From Roseiarcus sp963742305 (GTDB taxonomy: Bacteria; Pseudomonadota; Alphaproteobacteria; Rhizobiales; Beijerinckiaceae), in NCBI GenBank assembly GCA_963742305.1, contig CAVULN010000005.1:5249-69248 (forward strand): DNA of 64,000 nucleotides. Reading direction: 5' to 3'. The notes under the pieces are model-generated. The model had not been told where the DNA came from and made no database searches. It saw nothing but the letters and a program-made list of their open reading frames with translations. Shown piece by piece: positions 37,831 to 47,772 of this stretch (positions are counted from its first letter, which is position 1; every line of letters starts with the position of its first letter). The position numbers and the translations under genes are program-made.

Positions 37831-38838
37831 ATGTTTCCCTGGCTTCCCGGAGTTTTCGCGCTCGCCCTCCTTGCGCTCGCCTCCTCGACGGAGGCGCAGG
37901 GTCTGGAGCAGATCAAGGCTTCGCATCATCTCGATTGCGGGACGGTCCAGAGCGTCGACGACTGGAACGGGCTAGACGTCCACGGCGATCTCTCCGCCCT
38001 TGGCGGCGAGATCTGCCGCGCTGTGGCCGTCGCCATTCTCGGTGATGCGAAAGGGCTTTCCGTTCACGCTTACCCTGCCGAACCGGAGGCGCTGGCTGCG
38101 TTGAAGGCAGGCGAGATCCAGCTCGCGGTGGGCGTTTCGCCGTCAGCGACCGTCGCGATGCAATTCGACGTCGATTTCGGGCCGCCGGTGTTCTACGATT
38201 CCCAGCGCATCATGGTCCCGAAAGAGAGCGGCATCGCCGACCTCGCTGGCCTGCGCGATCAGGTCATTTGCGCGCTCGACATGAGTCCGCCCGAGCGGAC
38301 GCTGCGCGACGAATTGACGGCGCGGAACATTTCCTACGCGCTTCAGGCCCATTCCGAGCAGGGCGAACTGGACGCGGCCGTCGCGGTGCGCACGTGCGTC
38401 GGGACCGGCATGGAATCGCGCCTCGCGCAGTCGCGCGCAAACTTCCATGCGCGCGCGAGCGACTTCGTCTTCCTGCCGGAACGGCTGGCGCTCGCTCCCG
38501 TCGTTCCCGCCTATCCGGCCAAGGATCGCGTGTTCGGGCTGATCGTCGAGTGGACGATGAGCGCGTTGATCGAGGCGGAAGCGCTGGGCGTCACCAAGGA
38601 CGGCGTGGCCGAATCCGACAAACGCGAAGACATGCGGGCCGATCAGCTGCTTGGCCATGACTTCGCCACCGCGCAGGCGCTGGGCCTCGAGCACGACTGG
38701 GCCGCCAAGGTGATCGCGGCCACCGGCAACTACGGGGAAATTTTCGAGCGCACGACGGGCAAGCCCTATCAACTGGAGCGGGGCCTCAATGCGCTGTGGA
38801 CCCAGGGCGGCCTCATGGCGCCGATGCCAATGAAGTAG
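37831..38838 (+). CDS. orphan family 3 (AapJ-like) solute-binding protein
   Basis: A 335-residue exported protein with signal peptide MFPWLPGVFALALLALASST and cleavage near EAQ. The body resembles amino-acid binding proteins of the AapJ type (HHLDCGTVQ, WNGLDVHGDLSALGGEICRA, MVPKESGIADLAGLRDQVIC, and late GNYGEIFERTTG). No permease or ATPase gene is nearby, so it is either an orphan receptor or a protein with another periplasmic role. Start ATG at 37831. The fused upstream frame is produced by the frameshift in the phosphoesterase. Confidence 0.75.
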   Translation: MFPWLPGVFALALLALASSTEAQGLEQIKASHHLDCGTVQSVDDWNGLDVHGDLSALGGEICRAVAVAILGDAKGLSVHAYPAEPEALAALKAGEIQLAVGVSPSATVAMQFDVDFGPPVFYDSQRIMVPKESGIADLAGLRDQVICALDMSPPERTLRDELTARNISYALQAHSEQGELDAAVAVRTCVGTGMESRLAQSRANFHARASDFVFLPERLALAPVVPAYPAKDRVFGLIVEWTMSALIEAEALGVTKDGVAESDKREDMRADQLLGHDFATAQALGLEHDWAAKVIAATGNYGEIFERTTGKPYQLERGLNALWTQGGLMAPMPMK

Positions 38839-38909
38839 AGCCCGCCGACGCAAGAGACGCAGCGCGCCTCAGGCCGGCCGGCTCTCCGCGCGCCTATCCG
38901 GTTCCGCCC

Positions 38910-39542
38910 TCATTTGCTTGCCGCTTCGGCTGGGGCCGCGCCGGTTGCGCCGCCGAGGCTGAGCCAGACATTCGGATCGTCCTGGGCCTGGCGCTTGTAG
39001 AACTGATAGCCGGTGGCGTTCCACGGGCGGATGTCGTCGGTGAGATTGTCGAGCACGAAGTCGCCGCGATCGGTTTTCACGGTGAGCACCGCGTGGCCCT
39101 CGCCGCTAAGGTCGCGGACGATTGTCATCAGCAGGGCCTGGCGTGGAAAGCCGCGTTCGATGAGCAGCTTGCGCTTGAACAGAGCGTAGATCTTGCAGTC
39201 GCCCTTGCCGTCGACCGGATAATCCCAGTGATCGAGCGTCGTTCCCCAATGATCGAAATTGCTGATCGGCTCGATCGCGTTGTTCGCCTTGAGGTTGATC
39301 TCGTTGAGGGTCTTCCAGGTCGCCTTGGTCAGGCGGACGTCCATGGGCTTGAGCTTGCCGAGCGTGCACTCCTCCGCGTGGCGATTGCAGAAGTCGACCC
39401 AGCCGTAGGGAATCGCGGTGTCGCCGCCGACCGGGGTATGGCTGGCGAAAGGAAGGCCCTGTTCGGAGGCTTCCACGAAGGTGATCCAGGCGAAGCCGAA
39501 GATCAGCGCGGGAGCCACAAAGCGAAAGAGCCGAGAGAGCAT
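38910..39542 (-). CDS. transglutaminase-like cysteine peptidase (BTLCP family)
   Basis: A 210-residue exported protein with a signal anchor (LFRFVAPALIFGFAWITF) and the catalytic triad of the bacterial transglutaminase-like family: Cys in GDCKIYA, His in GEGHAVLTV and Asp in FVLDNL. The preceding DYPVDGKGDC is a family signature. Proteobacterial members (DUF920) include LapG, which cuts a surface adhesin under cyclic-di-GMP control, but lapD/lapA partners are absent here. Start ATG at 39542; the longer open frame is not conserved. Confidence 0.87.
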   Translation of the reverse strand: MLSRLFRFVAPALIFGFAWITFVEASEQGLPFASHTPVGGDTAIPYGWVDFCNRHAEECTLGKLKPMDVRLTKATWKTLNEINLKANNAIEPISNFDHWGTTLDHWDYPVDGKGDCKIYALFKRKLLIERGFPRQALLMTIVRDLSGEGHAVLTVKTDRGDFVLDNLTDDIRPWNATGYQFYKRQAQDDPNVWLSLGGATGAAPAEAASK

Positions 39543-39782
39543 GGATTTGTCCGCCAGATTGGATGGGGACACTATCGGGGTCGGCCGCTTGGCGGGCGCG
39601 AAACAAATTCGGTCGAATTTTATCGTTTCGCACGGAGCGCGACGGGCGAAATTTGTTAACGTTGACGGTGGGTGAAGCGGGGCTCTTTCGCCGCGCCGTT
39701 GCACAATCGCGATACGGCGCGCTCGCGCTAAGATGGGTGCGAGCCGCCGGGGAAATCGGAGCGGATTGCCGGCGTGCGACTG

Positions 39783-41341
39783 ATGAGTACTCGCCACTTG
39801 CACGATCCCGATCCATCGCAGGAGGCGGTGTTTCGCTTTCTCGCCGATCCGTGAGACGCATGGGCTCGCCGAGCCGGTCGAGCGGGTCGATACGGCCAAC
39901 GCCGTCGTCTTTCTCGCCGGCGACGACGCCTACAAGGTCAAGCGGGCGGTCAGATTCCCGTTCATGGACTTGTCGACGCTCGACAGGCGCCGCGAGGCTT
40001 GCGAGGCGGAGATCGCCGTCAACCGCGCCTTAGCGCCGCAAATTTATCGGTCAGTTCTGCCGATCACTCGACAAGGGGGGACGTTCACGCTGGGGGGCGA
40101 TGGCGAGACCGTCGAATGGGCCGTCCACATGCGGCGGTTCGACGAGAACGCGACCCTCGATCGCGTCGCCGAGCGGGGCGGGGTCGCGGATGCGATCATC
40201 GACAAGCTGGCGGCCGCCGTCCGCCGCTCCCACGGCCGCGCGCCGGTCCGGGACGCCGCGCGCTCCGCGCATGCGCTCGAGACCTATATCGAGCAGAACG
40301 ACGCTGCTTTCGCCGAGCGGCCCGATCTCTTCGACCCGCGGGCGGCGCGCAAGCTCACCCACGAGTTCGCGGCTTGCATTCGCCGTTGTGCGCCCCGTCC
40401 TCCTCAAGCGCGGCGAAGGCGGGTTCGTTCGCCGCTGTCACGGGGACTTGCATCTGCGCAACATCGTTCTCCTCGACGGCGAGCCGACTTTGTTCGATGC
40501 GGTGGAGTTTTCCGACGAGATCGCCAGCGGGGACGTCCTCTACGATCTGGCTTTTCTGTTGATGGACTTTGAGGAGCGCGGGTTGCGCGGCTCCGCCAAC
40601 CGGCTCTTCAACCGCTATCTCGCGCCTGAACCGCCGGGTGCTTTGACCGGCCTCGTCGCGCTGCCGCTGTTCATGAGCTTGCGCGCCGCAATTCGGGCGA
40701 AGGTCGAGGCGGCCGGCGCCGAGCGGCTCGAGGGTGAAAAGCGCAGGCAAGCGCGCGCGCTCGCGCGGCGGTATTTCGATCACGCGATCCAGTTTCTCGC
40801 CTATTTTCCAGCCCGGCTGGTTGCCGTCGGCGGGCTTTCCGGCGCGGGCAAGAGCGCGCTCGCGGGCGCGCTCGCCCCGGCGATCGGCCGGCCGCCCGGC
40901 GCGCTATGGCTGCGCAGCGATCTCGAGCGCAAGGCGATGTTCAAGGTCGAGGAGACCGTCCGGGCGCCAGCTTCGGCCTATGCTCGCGAGGTCACAAGCG
41001 AGGTCTATGAGCGGCTCATGGAGAAGGCGCGGATCGCGCTTCGGGCAGGGCAATCGGTCCTCCTCGACGCGACCTTCGCGACCGCCGCCGACCGCCGCGC
41101 CGCGGCGGGCGTAGCGGCGGACGCTGGCGTCGCGTTCGCCGGACTTTTTCTCGAGGCCCCCCTGGCGACGCGCATCAAGCGCATCGCTTCCCGGCGCGAT
41201 GACGCGTCGGACGCCGACGCTGAGGTGGCGCGCCGCCAAACCGCGGAGCCTCTTGGCGAGAAGGGGTGGTCCGCGCTCGCGGCCTCTGGCAGCCTGAGCG
41301 AGACGGCGGCCCTCGCGCAGGCGCGGCTTAAGCGCGTGTAG
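39783..41341 (+). pseudogene. aminoglycoside phosphotransferase-like / P-loop ATPase fusion, two frameshifts
   Basis: A two-domain protein of about 520 residues. The APH-like domain starts MSTRHLHDPDPSQEAVFRFL, stops at 39851-39853, and resumes after an extra T at 39852 as ETHGLAEPVERVDTANAVVF. A second shift near 40385-40400 leads to FVRRCHGDLHLRNIVL (catalytic HGD) and FDAVEF. The second domain has Walker A VGGLSGAGKS and SVLLDATFA, like zeta-toxin or gluconate kinases. Fusions of this kind are widespread in proteobacteria and usually annotated as bifunctional aminoglycoside phosphotransferase/ATP-binding protein, without proven resistance role. Both shifts are single-base. Confidence 0.82.
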
Positions 41342-41493
41342 CCGAGAGCGGCGGGGCGCTCGCCAGGATCGCTTTCCCGAAATGTTCATGTCTCGTTCAG
41401 TGGGACAGCGGCATGAGCGGAAATGGACTCGGCGACTCGCCGGGCCGGGGGGCTGGCGAGATCGCCGGGACGCCCGTATCGGAGGGATGAACC

Positions 41494-42018
41494 ATGATCA
41501 GCACGTCTTTCAGGGCCGCGCTTTCGGCCCTCTTGTTCGCCGGCGCCCTGGGTCTGGCCTCGACCGGCGCGCATGCGGAAAGCGTCATGAAACAGTGCGG
41601 CGACGAGTGGAAGGCCGCCAAGGCGAACAACACCACCAACGGCGCGACATGGCCGGAGTTCCTGAAGCAGTGCCGCACCCAGAAGGAAGGCGCCGCAGCG
41701 CCGGCCGCAGCCCCTGCCGCCGCGCCCGCTCCCGCTCCGGCGCAGACCTATCAGCCGAAGCCGAAGCCCATGCACACCCAATCGGCAGCCCGCCCGACCG
41801 GCGCCGGCCAGTTCACTTCAGAGGCGCAGGCCAAGGCGCGCTGTCCCGGCGACACGGTGGTCTGGGTCAACACCAAGGGCAAGTCCAACACTTATCACTA
41901 TCCCGGCACGCGCTGGTACGGCACGACAAAGCAGGGCGCCTACATGTGCGAGGCGGACGCTGGCGCGGCCGGCTACCACGCATCGAAGAGCCGGACGGAA
42001 CAACAGAAGCAGCAGTAA
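41494..42018 (+). CDS. small exported protein with Ala/Pro linker, function unknown
   Basis: A 174-residue exported protein: signal peptide to AHA, an N-terminal helix-turn module MKQCGDEWKAAKANN plus WPEFLKQCR with two Cys resembling PsiF-type repeats, an Ala-Pro-rich linker (about 70-95), and a C-terminal domain with RCPGDTVVWVNTKG and TRWYGTTKQGAYMCEADA, again with two Cys. Similar small proteins are common in Rhizobiales without a known role. Two disulfides are likely. Start ATG at 41494 follows GGAGGGATGAACC. Confidence 0.75.
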   Translation: MISTSFRAALSALLFAGALGLASTGAHAESVMKQCGDEWKAAKANNTTNGATWPEFLKQCRTQKEGAAAPAAAPAAAPAPAPAQTYQPKPKPMHTQSAARPTGAGQFTSEAQAKARCPGDTVVWVNTKGKSNTYHYPGTRWYGTTKQGAYMCEADAGAAGYHASKSRTEQQKQQ

Positions 42019-42604
42019 CCTGCGGCCTCTCAAGGCGGAATTGAAAGCCGCGGGTTCATGAGCGCGCGGCCTCATGTCGTGTTGGTCCCTCGCCCTCGTC
42101 TCGCTCAACGCTGAGCCTTTGGAAAGGCCTCGGGTGTTGGTTGGCGCTGGCGCGCGCCGGCCCGGAAAAACGCTTGCGGTTAACGCAGATCTGGCGCACA
42201 ATCGACCAGTTGTGTTTCGGGCGTAGACTTGAGGGGCGAAGTCTGAAACGCAAGACCTGTCGGTGAGGGGGCGATCGCGTGCCTCGAGTCAACGTCAGTC
42301 GCTGCAGCGAGCCGATTCCGCGAACGCTGCGGCGGGGAAGCCGGTTTGCGGGGGCTCTCGATACTTGACGCGCTCCGTTGGATGAATTTTGGCAAGAGCA
42401 GCGCTTGACTGGCCGGATATGTTAAATTACTGACATGATTGGTATGTTTTGGCCACCCGGCCGCAAAATTGGGAACTATGGCGATTAAGCGAGCAATAGG
42501 CCTCTCTATATCAGCGGGTCGTCTGGACGATGCCGAGCGCCGCTGTGGGGGCCTTATGCGGCGCGATAGGTCCGGAACATATGCGGATGGCGAAGGGAAT
42601 TAAG
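42019..42604. other. gene-free region before the PEP-CTERM-like gene
   Basis: About 585 bases with no convincing gene on either strand. The stretch 42390-42520 is clearly richer in AT than its surroundings and probably holds the promoter of the next gene. Confidence 0.5.
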
Positions 42605-43237
42605 ATGAGAAAGGCATTGGCGATGTCCAGGGCATTGTGTGCAGCCGCCGTGCTGATCGCAGGCATGGCCTTGCCTGGAACATCCCCCGCGCGAGCTGTG
42701 ACGCTCCTGTCGCTGACCAATACGCCGACGACAACCGACAGGGCTTACAATCTTTTTTTTACGGCGAAGTCCGGGACCGCTTCGACGACGATCTCCATTG
42801 GCGGCTATGATCATCCGGGCTTCGAATATGTATTCGACATCGCCGTCACGCAGGGCGGTGGGCCGAACCTGCTCGGCGACACCTGGGTGCGTACGCCCGC
42901 CGAAGCAGGCAGCGAGGCCACGCAGGGCAGCGGATTGTTGACATTCGGAGACCTTTCCTCGGGAAAGTTTGCCGTGTTTTCCCAGAGCTTCCCGACGGCT
43001 CCGGGCGCCACGTACCTTCTCTCGTTTCATTTCGCCAACTCTCTCGATGGGTCGAGCTTTCCCTCCGATCCGAGCCAGCTTCTCATAACCACCAGCGCCG
43101 CGCTCAGTCCCACAGCCGTCTCCGTCGCCGTTCCGGAACTCGACACGTGGGCGATGGCGCTTTTTGGCTTTGTGGGACTCGGGATTATCGGATATTGTCG
43201 GCGTCGGAAGACTCAATCGCGGACGCTCCCGGCGTGA
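42605..43237 (+). CDS. exported PEP-CTERM-like surface protein
   Basis: A 210-residue protein. Signal peptide (ALCAAAVLIAGMALPG, cleavage near ARA), a beta-rich body with FANSLDGSSFPSDPSQLLIT resembling secreted carbohydrate-binding-like domains, and a C-terminal sorting tail VPELDTWAMALFGFVGLGII followed by GYCRRRK. The tail has the short motif, membrane span and basic end of PEP-CTERM proteins, which exosortase removes before exopolysaccharide attachment; here the motif is PEL in place of PEP. Start ATG at 42605 has AAGGGAA upstream; ATGs at 42581 and 42587 are alternatives. No exosortase gene is in the window. Confidence 0.75.
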   Translation: MRKALAMSRALCAAAVLIAGMALPGTSPARAVTLLSLTNTPTTTDRAYNLFFTAKSGTASTTISIGGYDHPGFEYVFDIAVTQGGGPNLLGDTWVRTPAEAGSEATQGSGLLTFGDLSSGKFAVFSQSFPTAPGATYLLSFHFANSLDGSSFPSDPSQLLITTSAALSPTAVSVAVPELDTWAMALFGFVGLGIIGYCRRRKTQSRTLPA

Positions 43238-43340
43238 AATCGACGCCAATTAATTCGCTCCGGTTTGGGTGGGCAGTGGGCCGCAACATTCACCGGGCAT
43301 GCGTCATCTTCTGATTGCCGGGGCGTAGCGGGGAGGGGCC

Positions 43341-46300
43341 TTGAGGGCGGCAGGGGCAAGATCGGAAGCGTGCGCTGCTTCGCTTGTCGCTTGGACGTGC
43401 CTCTTCGTGCTGTGCGATTCCGGGAGCGTCTTCGCGGCCTGCGCCATCGACACTCCTGCTCAGCTCCTCGCGCTCACCGGGCAGTCGTGCTCGGTTACGG
43501 GCAAGAGCTACGACGGAGACGGCGAGAATATCGCAGTCCAGGCGTCGGGCGCCGGCGCCAGCATAACCTGGACGAGCGAGGGGCTGTCCAAAATCTTGAC
43601 CAGTGGCAATGGGCTCCCGGCGGTGCAGGCTGACGGGGGCGGATCCATAGCAATCATCGGCGGCGCGATCCAGACGTCCGGCGACGACGCTCCGGCTGTC
43701 CTTTCGGTAAGCGGCGGCTCCAGCGTGACCCTGAGCGGGGGGACCACGGTCCAGACCCATGGGGACGGATCGGCCGGCCTGGCGGTGAGCGGCGCGGGCG
43801 CGTCGCTCACCACCACCGGGGCCGATCCGTCGACCGGCGTCCTCGTCAAGACCGTTGGGCTCGGTTCGATCGGCGCGGCCAACGGCGTCGGTCCGGAATT
43901 CGAGTCCGGCGGCACGATGAATTTGACGAACACGACGATCGTCACCGAAGGAGAGGACGCGCATGCCGTCGCCGTCGGCGGGGCGGGCTCGGTCACAAAT
44001 CTCGGCGTGGGAGACGCCCTGACCACTGAGGGGAACGGCGCGCACGGCCTCTTCGCCAGCAGCGGCGGCGTGATCTCCGCGCCGGACGCGCCGAGCGTCG
44101 CGACGTCCGGGATTGGAGCGATCGGGGTCTATGCCTCGGGCGTCGCCGCTTCGATCAGTGTCGGCGGCGCCTCGATCGTCACCGGCGGCGATTCGGCGAC
44201 AGGCCTACAGGCCGACGGCGGCGGGCAGGTGACGGCGAGCGGTGGTTCGGTGACGACCTCGGGCATTGGCGCGCCAGGCCTCTCTGTCGACGGCGCCGGC
44301 TCCAAGATCATGGCTACGAACGTCGCCGTCACCACGAACGGCGGCTTCGACCCGAGCACGGGACGTTTCTCCTTCGGAGTCATTGCGTCGAACGGAGGAA
44401 GCGCGACCGTTTCAGGAGGTTCGGTTAGGACCGACGGGCCGGTCGCTCACGGCGTTTTCGCTTTCAATGGCGGCAGCGTCGCGCTCAGCGACGGGGCCAC
44501 GGTTCTTACGACCGGCGGCGGGTCGTTCGGCTTGTTCGTGAACGGCGCGGGTTCTTCGCTGACGGCGACCGACGTCAGCGTCACGACCAATGGCGGCCTT
44601 GGGCCGAGCTTCGGCGACGCCGCGATCGGCGCGTACAACGGCTTTGCGTCGCCCGGCGACCCGACCGGCGGCGCGATGACGCTGACCGATACGGCCATCG
44701 CGACGACGGGCATGGCGGCGATTGGCGTGGAGACGAACAGCGGCGGCGTCACCAACATCAGGGGCGGCGCCGTCAACACGTCAGGTCAGGACGCGCATGC
44801 GCTTTTCGTCACCGGCGCGGGCTCGATAGTCAACCTGAGCGGCGCGACCACGTTCGCGACGCGAGGGGACGGGGCGATCGGACTTTACGCCACGCAAGGC
44901 GGCGTCATCGACGCTCTGGGCCAGACGACGATTGTGACCTCGGGGACGAAGTCGACCTCGACCGGCCTGAGCGCCTACGGCGTCAACGCTGACGGCGCGG
45001 GATCGCAGATCAATCTCGCTGGGGCGAACATCACGACCGCCGGCGAGGGCGCGGTCGGGCTCTACGCCAGCGACGTCATGGCGACCGGTCACGGCGGCGC
45101 CATCACGGTGTCGGGGCCCCTGAGCGTCACCACAGGGACGGCGCCGTTCTCCTATGGCGCCTGGGCGCAAGGCGCGGGCTCGACGATTGCTTTGAATGGC
45201 TCGAGCGCCTTCACCATCAACGGCGGCGCCTTCGCCCTCTACGCCACTCAGGGCGGCGCGATTTCGACTGGCGGCCCCCTCAACGTCGTCGTCAATGGCG
45301 ACGCGGGCGGGGGCGTCGAGGTCAATGACCCGGGAAGCGCCGTGACGCTCGGCGGAGCGACGACTATCGCGCTCAACGGTAGCGGGGATGCAGGCTTGTT
45401 CGCGGCCGCGGGGGGCGCGATATCCGCTCAGGGTCCAACGTCCATCGCCGTTTCCGGCCCTCGATCCGTGGGCGTCGAGGCTTTGTCTGGCTCGGTGACG
45501 GCTTCGGGCGCGCTCAACATCACCACCACGCAGGCTTCGTCCACGGCGTTCGTGCTCGGCGGGGCTTCGCCGTCGATCCTGGCCACGGGCGGGGGGACCG
45601 TCTCCGCCGCGGGCAACGCGATCGCGTTTGACGGCGCCGTGGGCGCCGTCGCGACTTTCGACAATTTCAACATCACGAGTTTGGCCGGCGATCTGATCTT
45701 CGCCGACCCGTCGACCGCGACCGTCAATTTCAACCACACCGTCGCGAACGCGGGGACCGGCAATCTCCTCAACGCGACCCTCGGCAGCACGGTGGCCTTC
45801 AACGCGAGCGCGTCGACGTTGACCGGCGCTATACAGACCGACTCGGCCTCGGTCACGAATGTCTCGCTTGCCAATGGCTCGAACTGGACGATGAGCGCTT
45901 CGTCGACGGCGACCAGCCTCAACCTCGCCAACAGCGCGATCGTCTTTTCGCCGTCCGGCGGGTTCAAGACCCTGACTGTCGGCTCATATTTTGGCACGGG
46001 CGCGAACATCGGGCTGAACACCGCGCTCGGCGGACCGAGCGCCGGATCGACGGACCAGCTCATCATCAAAGGGGGCTCGGCAACCGGTCTGACGGCGCTG
46101 ACGATCAAAAACACAAGCGGGACGGGCTCTCCCACGACCGGCGCCGGCATTCCCGTCGTCGTAGTGACCAAAGGCGGGACAACGGCGCCTGGCGCATTTT
46201 ACCTCGCCGACAATGCGCCGATCGTCGCGGGGGGGCAGGAATACACCCTCGGCCGCGGCTCGAACCAGGACTGGTATCTGACCTCGAGCATGGCGCCGAC

Positions 46301-47192
46301 CGTGGGCGATCTCCAGAACTCGGTCACCAGTCTCGCCCAGGCGCAGCTCAATCAATTGATCACGAGCCGCCTGCTCGGCTCGCTGCTTCTGGGCGCCAAT
46401 GAGCAGGTGAGCGGGTGCGATTGCGGGGGCGGCTTTGCTTCGATCGGTTCCTTCTCGCTCGGCTCCCACGGGCGATGGAGCCTGAACGACAGCGTGACTC
46501 TGCTCGCCGGGGCCGCTTTCGAGCAATATTATCAGGACGGCGCCAACGTCAGGGCCGCCCCCATCGTCGCCGCCTCGCTTCGCTACGATCCGCCGAATTG
46601 GGGCAAGAGTCGTCCGTTCTTCGAAGTTGGCGGAGCGCTCTCGCCCTATATCGACGCGAGCTACACCCGCTACTACACCAATGGGCTCACGCCGGCGCAG
46701 GGGGTCGGGTCGGCGGTCGACCGGTCGGTCTCGGTGTTCGGACGGATAGGCTGGGTCGATCGGGTGACCCCGATCGACGAGGTGGCGGTCTTCGGCGACC
46801 TGATCCGCGGCTGGCAGCAATCGGGCGGCTACACCGAAGCGGCGAGCGCCGTGAATCCCTTCCCCGCCACCGTGAGCACCGGCGTCGACCGGCAGGACGT
46901 CGTGCGCTTCGGCGCCACGTACACGCGTCTCCTGTTTGGCAATCTCGAGGCGAATATCAACGGGGCGGTCGCTTACGGCTTCGACAACCACTTCGGATCC
47001 CAAATCAATGTCGTGAGTTTCGGGTCTGTCGCCCCATACCCGCTCCTCAACTCTGCGTGGACCGAGTTCGGCGGACGCCTCGGCTATCGGTTCTCGCGCA
47101 ATCTGGCGGTGGACGCATTCCTGATCGGCACGCTTGGCGGCGAGATCGGCCCGACGCTCCACGGGGGCCTCGGCGTGCGTTACGCGTTTTAG
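43341..47192 (+). CDS. large autotransporter with repetitive beta-helix passenger
   Basis: A 1283-residue type Va autotransporter. Signal peptide about 1-32 (TCLFVLCDSGSVFA), then a passenger of roughly 1000 residues built from a diverged unit of about 45-50 residues of the form GGxVxxSGGxVxTSGxGAxGLxA, typical of a right-handed beta helix. A junction follows near MAPTVGDLQNSVTSLAQAQL, then a C-terminal 12-strand barrel domain of about 240 residues ending GLGVRYAF with the terminal Phe recognised by the Bam complex. Start is TTG at 43341 preceded by GGGGAGGGG. It follows the PEP-CTERM-like gene by 103 bases. The passenger has almost no Cys and is Thr/Ser/Gly/Ala-rich. Adhesin function is inferred. 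Confidence 0.88.
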   Translation: MRAAGARSEACAASLVAWTCLFVLCDSGSVFAACAIDTPAQLLALTGQSCSVTGKSYDGDGENIAVQASGAGASITWTSEGLSKILTSGNGLPAVQADGGGSIAIIGGAIQTSGDDAPAVLSVSGGSSVTLSGGTTVQTHGDGSAGLAVSGAGASLTTTGADPSTGVLVKTVGLGSIGAANGVGPEFESGGTMNLTNTTIVTEGEDAHAVAVGGAGSVTNLGVGDALTTEGNGAHGLFASSGGVISAPDAPSVATSGIGAIGVYASGVAASISVGGASIVTGGDSATGLQADGGGQVTASGGSVTTSGIGAPGLSVDGAGSKIMATNVAVTTNGGFDPSTGRFSFGVIASNGGSATVSGGSVRTDGPVAHGVFAFNGGSVALSDGATVLTTGGGSFGLFVNGAGSSLTATDVSVTTNGGLGPSFGDAAIGAYNGFASPGDPTGGAMTLTDTAIATTGMAAIGVETNSGGVTNIRGGAVNTSGQDAHALFVTGAGSIVNLSGATTFATRGDGAIGLYATQGGVIDALGQTTIVTSGTKSTSTGLSAYGVNADGAGSQINLAGANITTAGEGAVGLYASDVMATGHGGAITVSGPLSVTTGTAPFSYGAWAQGAGSTIALNGSSAFTINGGAFALYATQGGAISTGGPLNVVVNGDAGGGVEVNDPGSAVTLGGATTIALNGSGDAGLFAAAGGAISAQGPTSIAVSGPRSVGVEALSGSVTASGALNITTTQASSTAFVLGGASPSILATGGGTVSAAGNAIAFDGAVGAVATFDNFNITSLAGDLIFADPSTATVNFNHTVANAGTGNLLNATLGSTVAFNASASTLTGAIQTDSASVTNVSLANGSNWTMSASSTATSLNLANSAIVFSPSGGFKTLTVGSYFGTGANIGLNTALGGPSAGSTDQLIIKGGSATGLTALTIKNTSGTGSPTTGAGIPVVVVTKGGTTAPGAFYLADNAPIVAGGQEYTLGRGSNQDWYLTSSMAPTVGDLQNSVTSLAQAQLNQLITSRLLGSLLLGANEQVSGCDCGGGFASIGSFSLGSHGRWSLNDSVTLLAGAAFEQYYQDGANVRAAPIVAASLRYDPPNWGKSRPFFEVGGALSPYIDASYTRYYTNGLTPAQGVGSAVDRSVSVFGRIGWVDRVTPIDEVAVFGDLIRGWQQSGGYTEAASAVNPFPATVSTGVDRQDVVRFGATYTRLLFGNLEANINGAVAYGFDNHFGSQINVVSFGSVAPYPLLNSAWTEFGGRLGYRFSRNLAVDAFLIGTLGGEIGPTLHGGLGVRYAF

Positions 47193-47772
47193 GGGAACAC
47201 CCGACCAGCGTGACCGGTCTCGGACCCGAAGCAGACATTGCCGTTGGGTCCCAGCAAGGGCAGGAATGCTGAAATACCGGTCGTTCGCCCACGGGTCGGC
47301 GAACTGGTCAACTCGACCCTTTGTTACCCTTCAAGATCGGCCCTGCTCACGGGCGCGAAGCGCGAGAAAGCGGCCTTTGGCCGAAGGCGAGTTGCGCCAA
47401 CTGCGGTCATCCTCCGACGCGCTGCCCACACTGGTAGCTCAATCTGAGCCGCTCGGCTGTTTGGTCGCCGGGGTCGATGTGAAGGTCGCCCGCGGCGATC
47501 GCGGTGCGCGAGTTCGACAGCCAGCGTTCGCTGTAGCGTCCGCAAGTCTAAACCTCGACTGGCTTTCGCACTTGCGCCGGCGCGTCGAACGGCGTGACGC
47601 GCAGTCGTAATTGTGCGTATTGAGCAGTGTGATAGTAGTGTGTCTTGGATCCCATAGGTCCCGTTGAAACATCAGCGCCTCAAATGATCGTGACGTGGCA
47701 AACCGGTACCGCATGCAGGATGCCCCGAAACCAGCCTAAGGGGAGAAGCCCCCAAAACTGCGGAGAGTCGGG
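47193..47772. other. gene-free region between autotransporter and cyclase genes
   Basis: About 580 bases. Open frames here are short and lack coding features. No terminator hairpin with a T-run was seen after the autotransporter stop. Confidence 0.45.

Noticed and set aside
33808..38838. A 1676-codon plus-strand open frame
   Set aside because: It overlaps rsh and the cyclotransferase-like gene out of frame, then enters the phosphoesterase in frame and reaches the next gene only through the extra C near 37452. Three separate genes explain it better.
39783..41341. Aminoglycoside resistance gene
   Set aside because: The APH-like domain is part of a widespread fusion with a kinase domain and is frameshifted; resistance should not be inferred.
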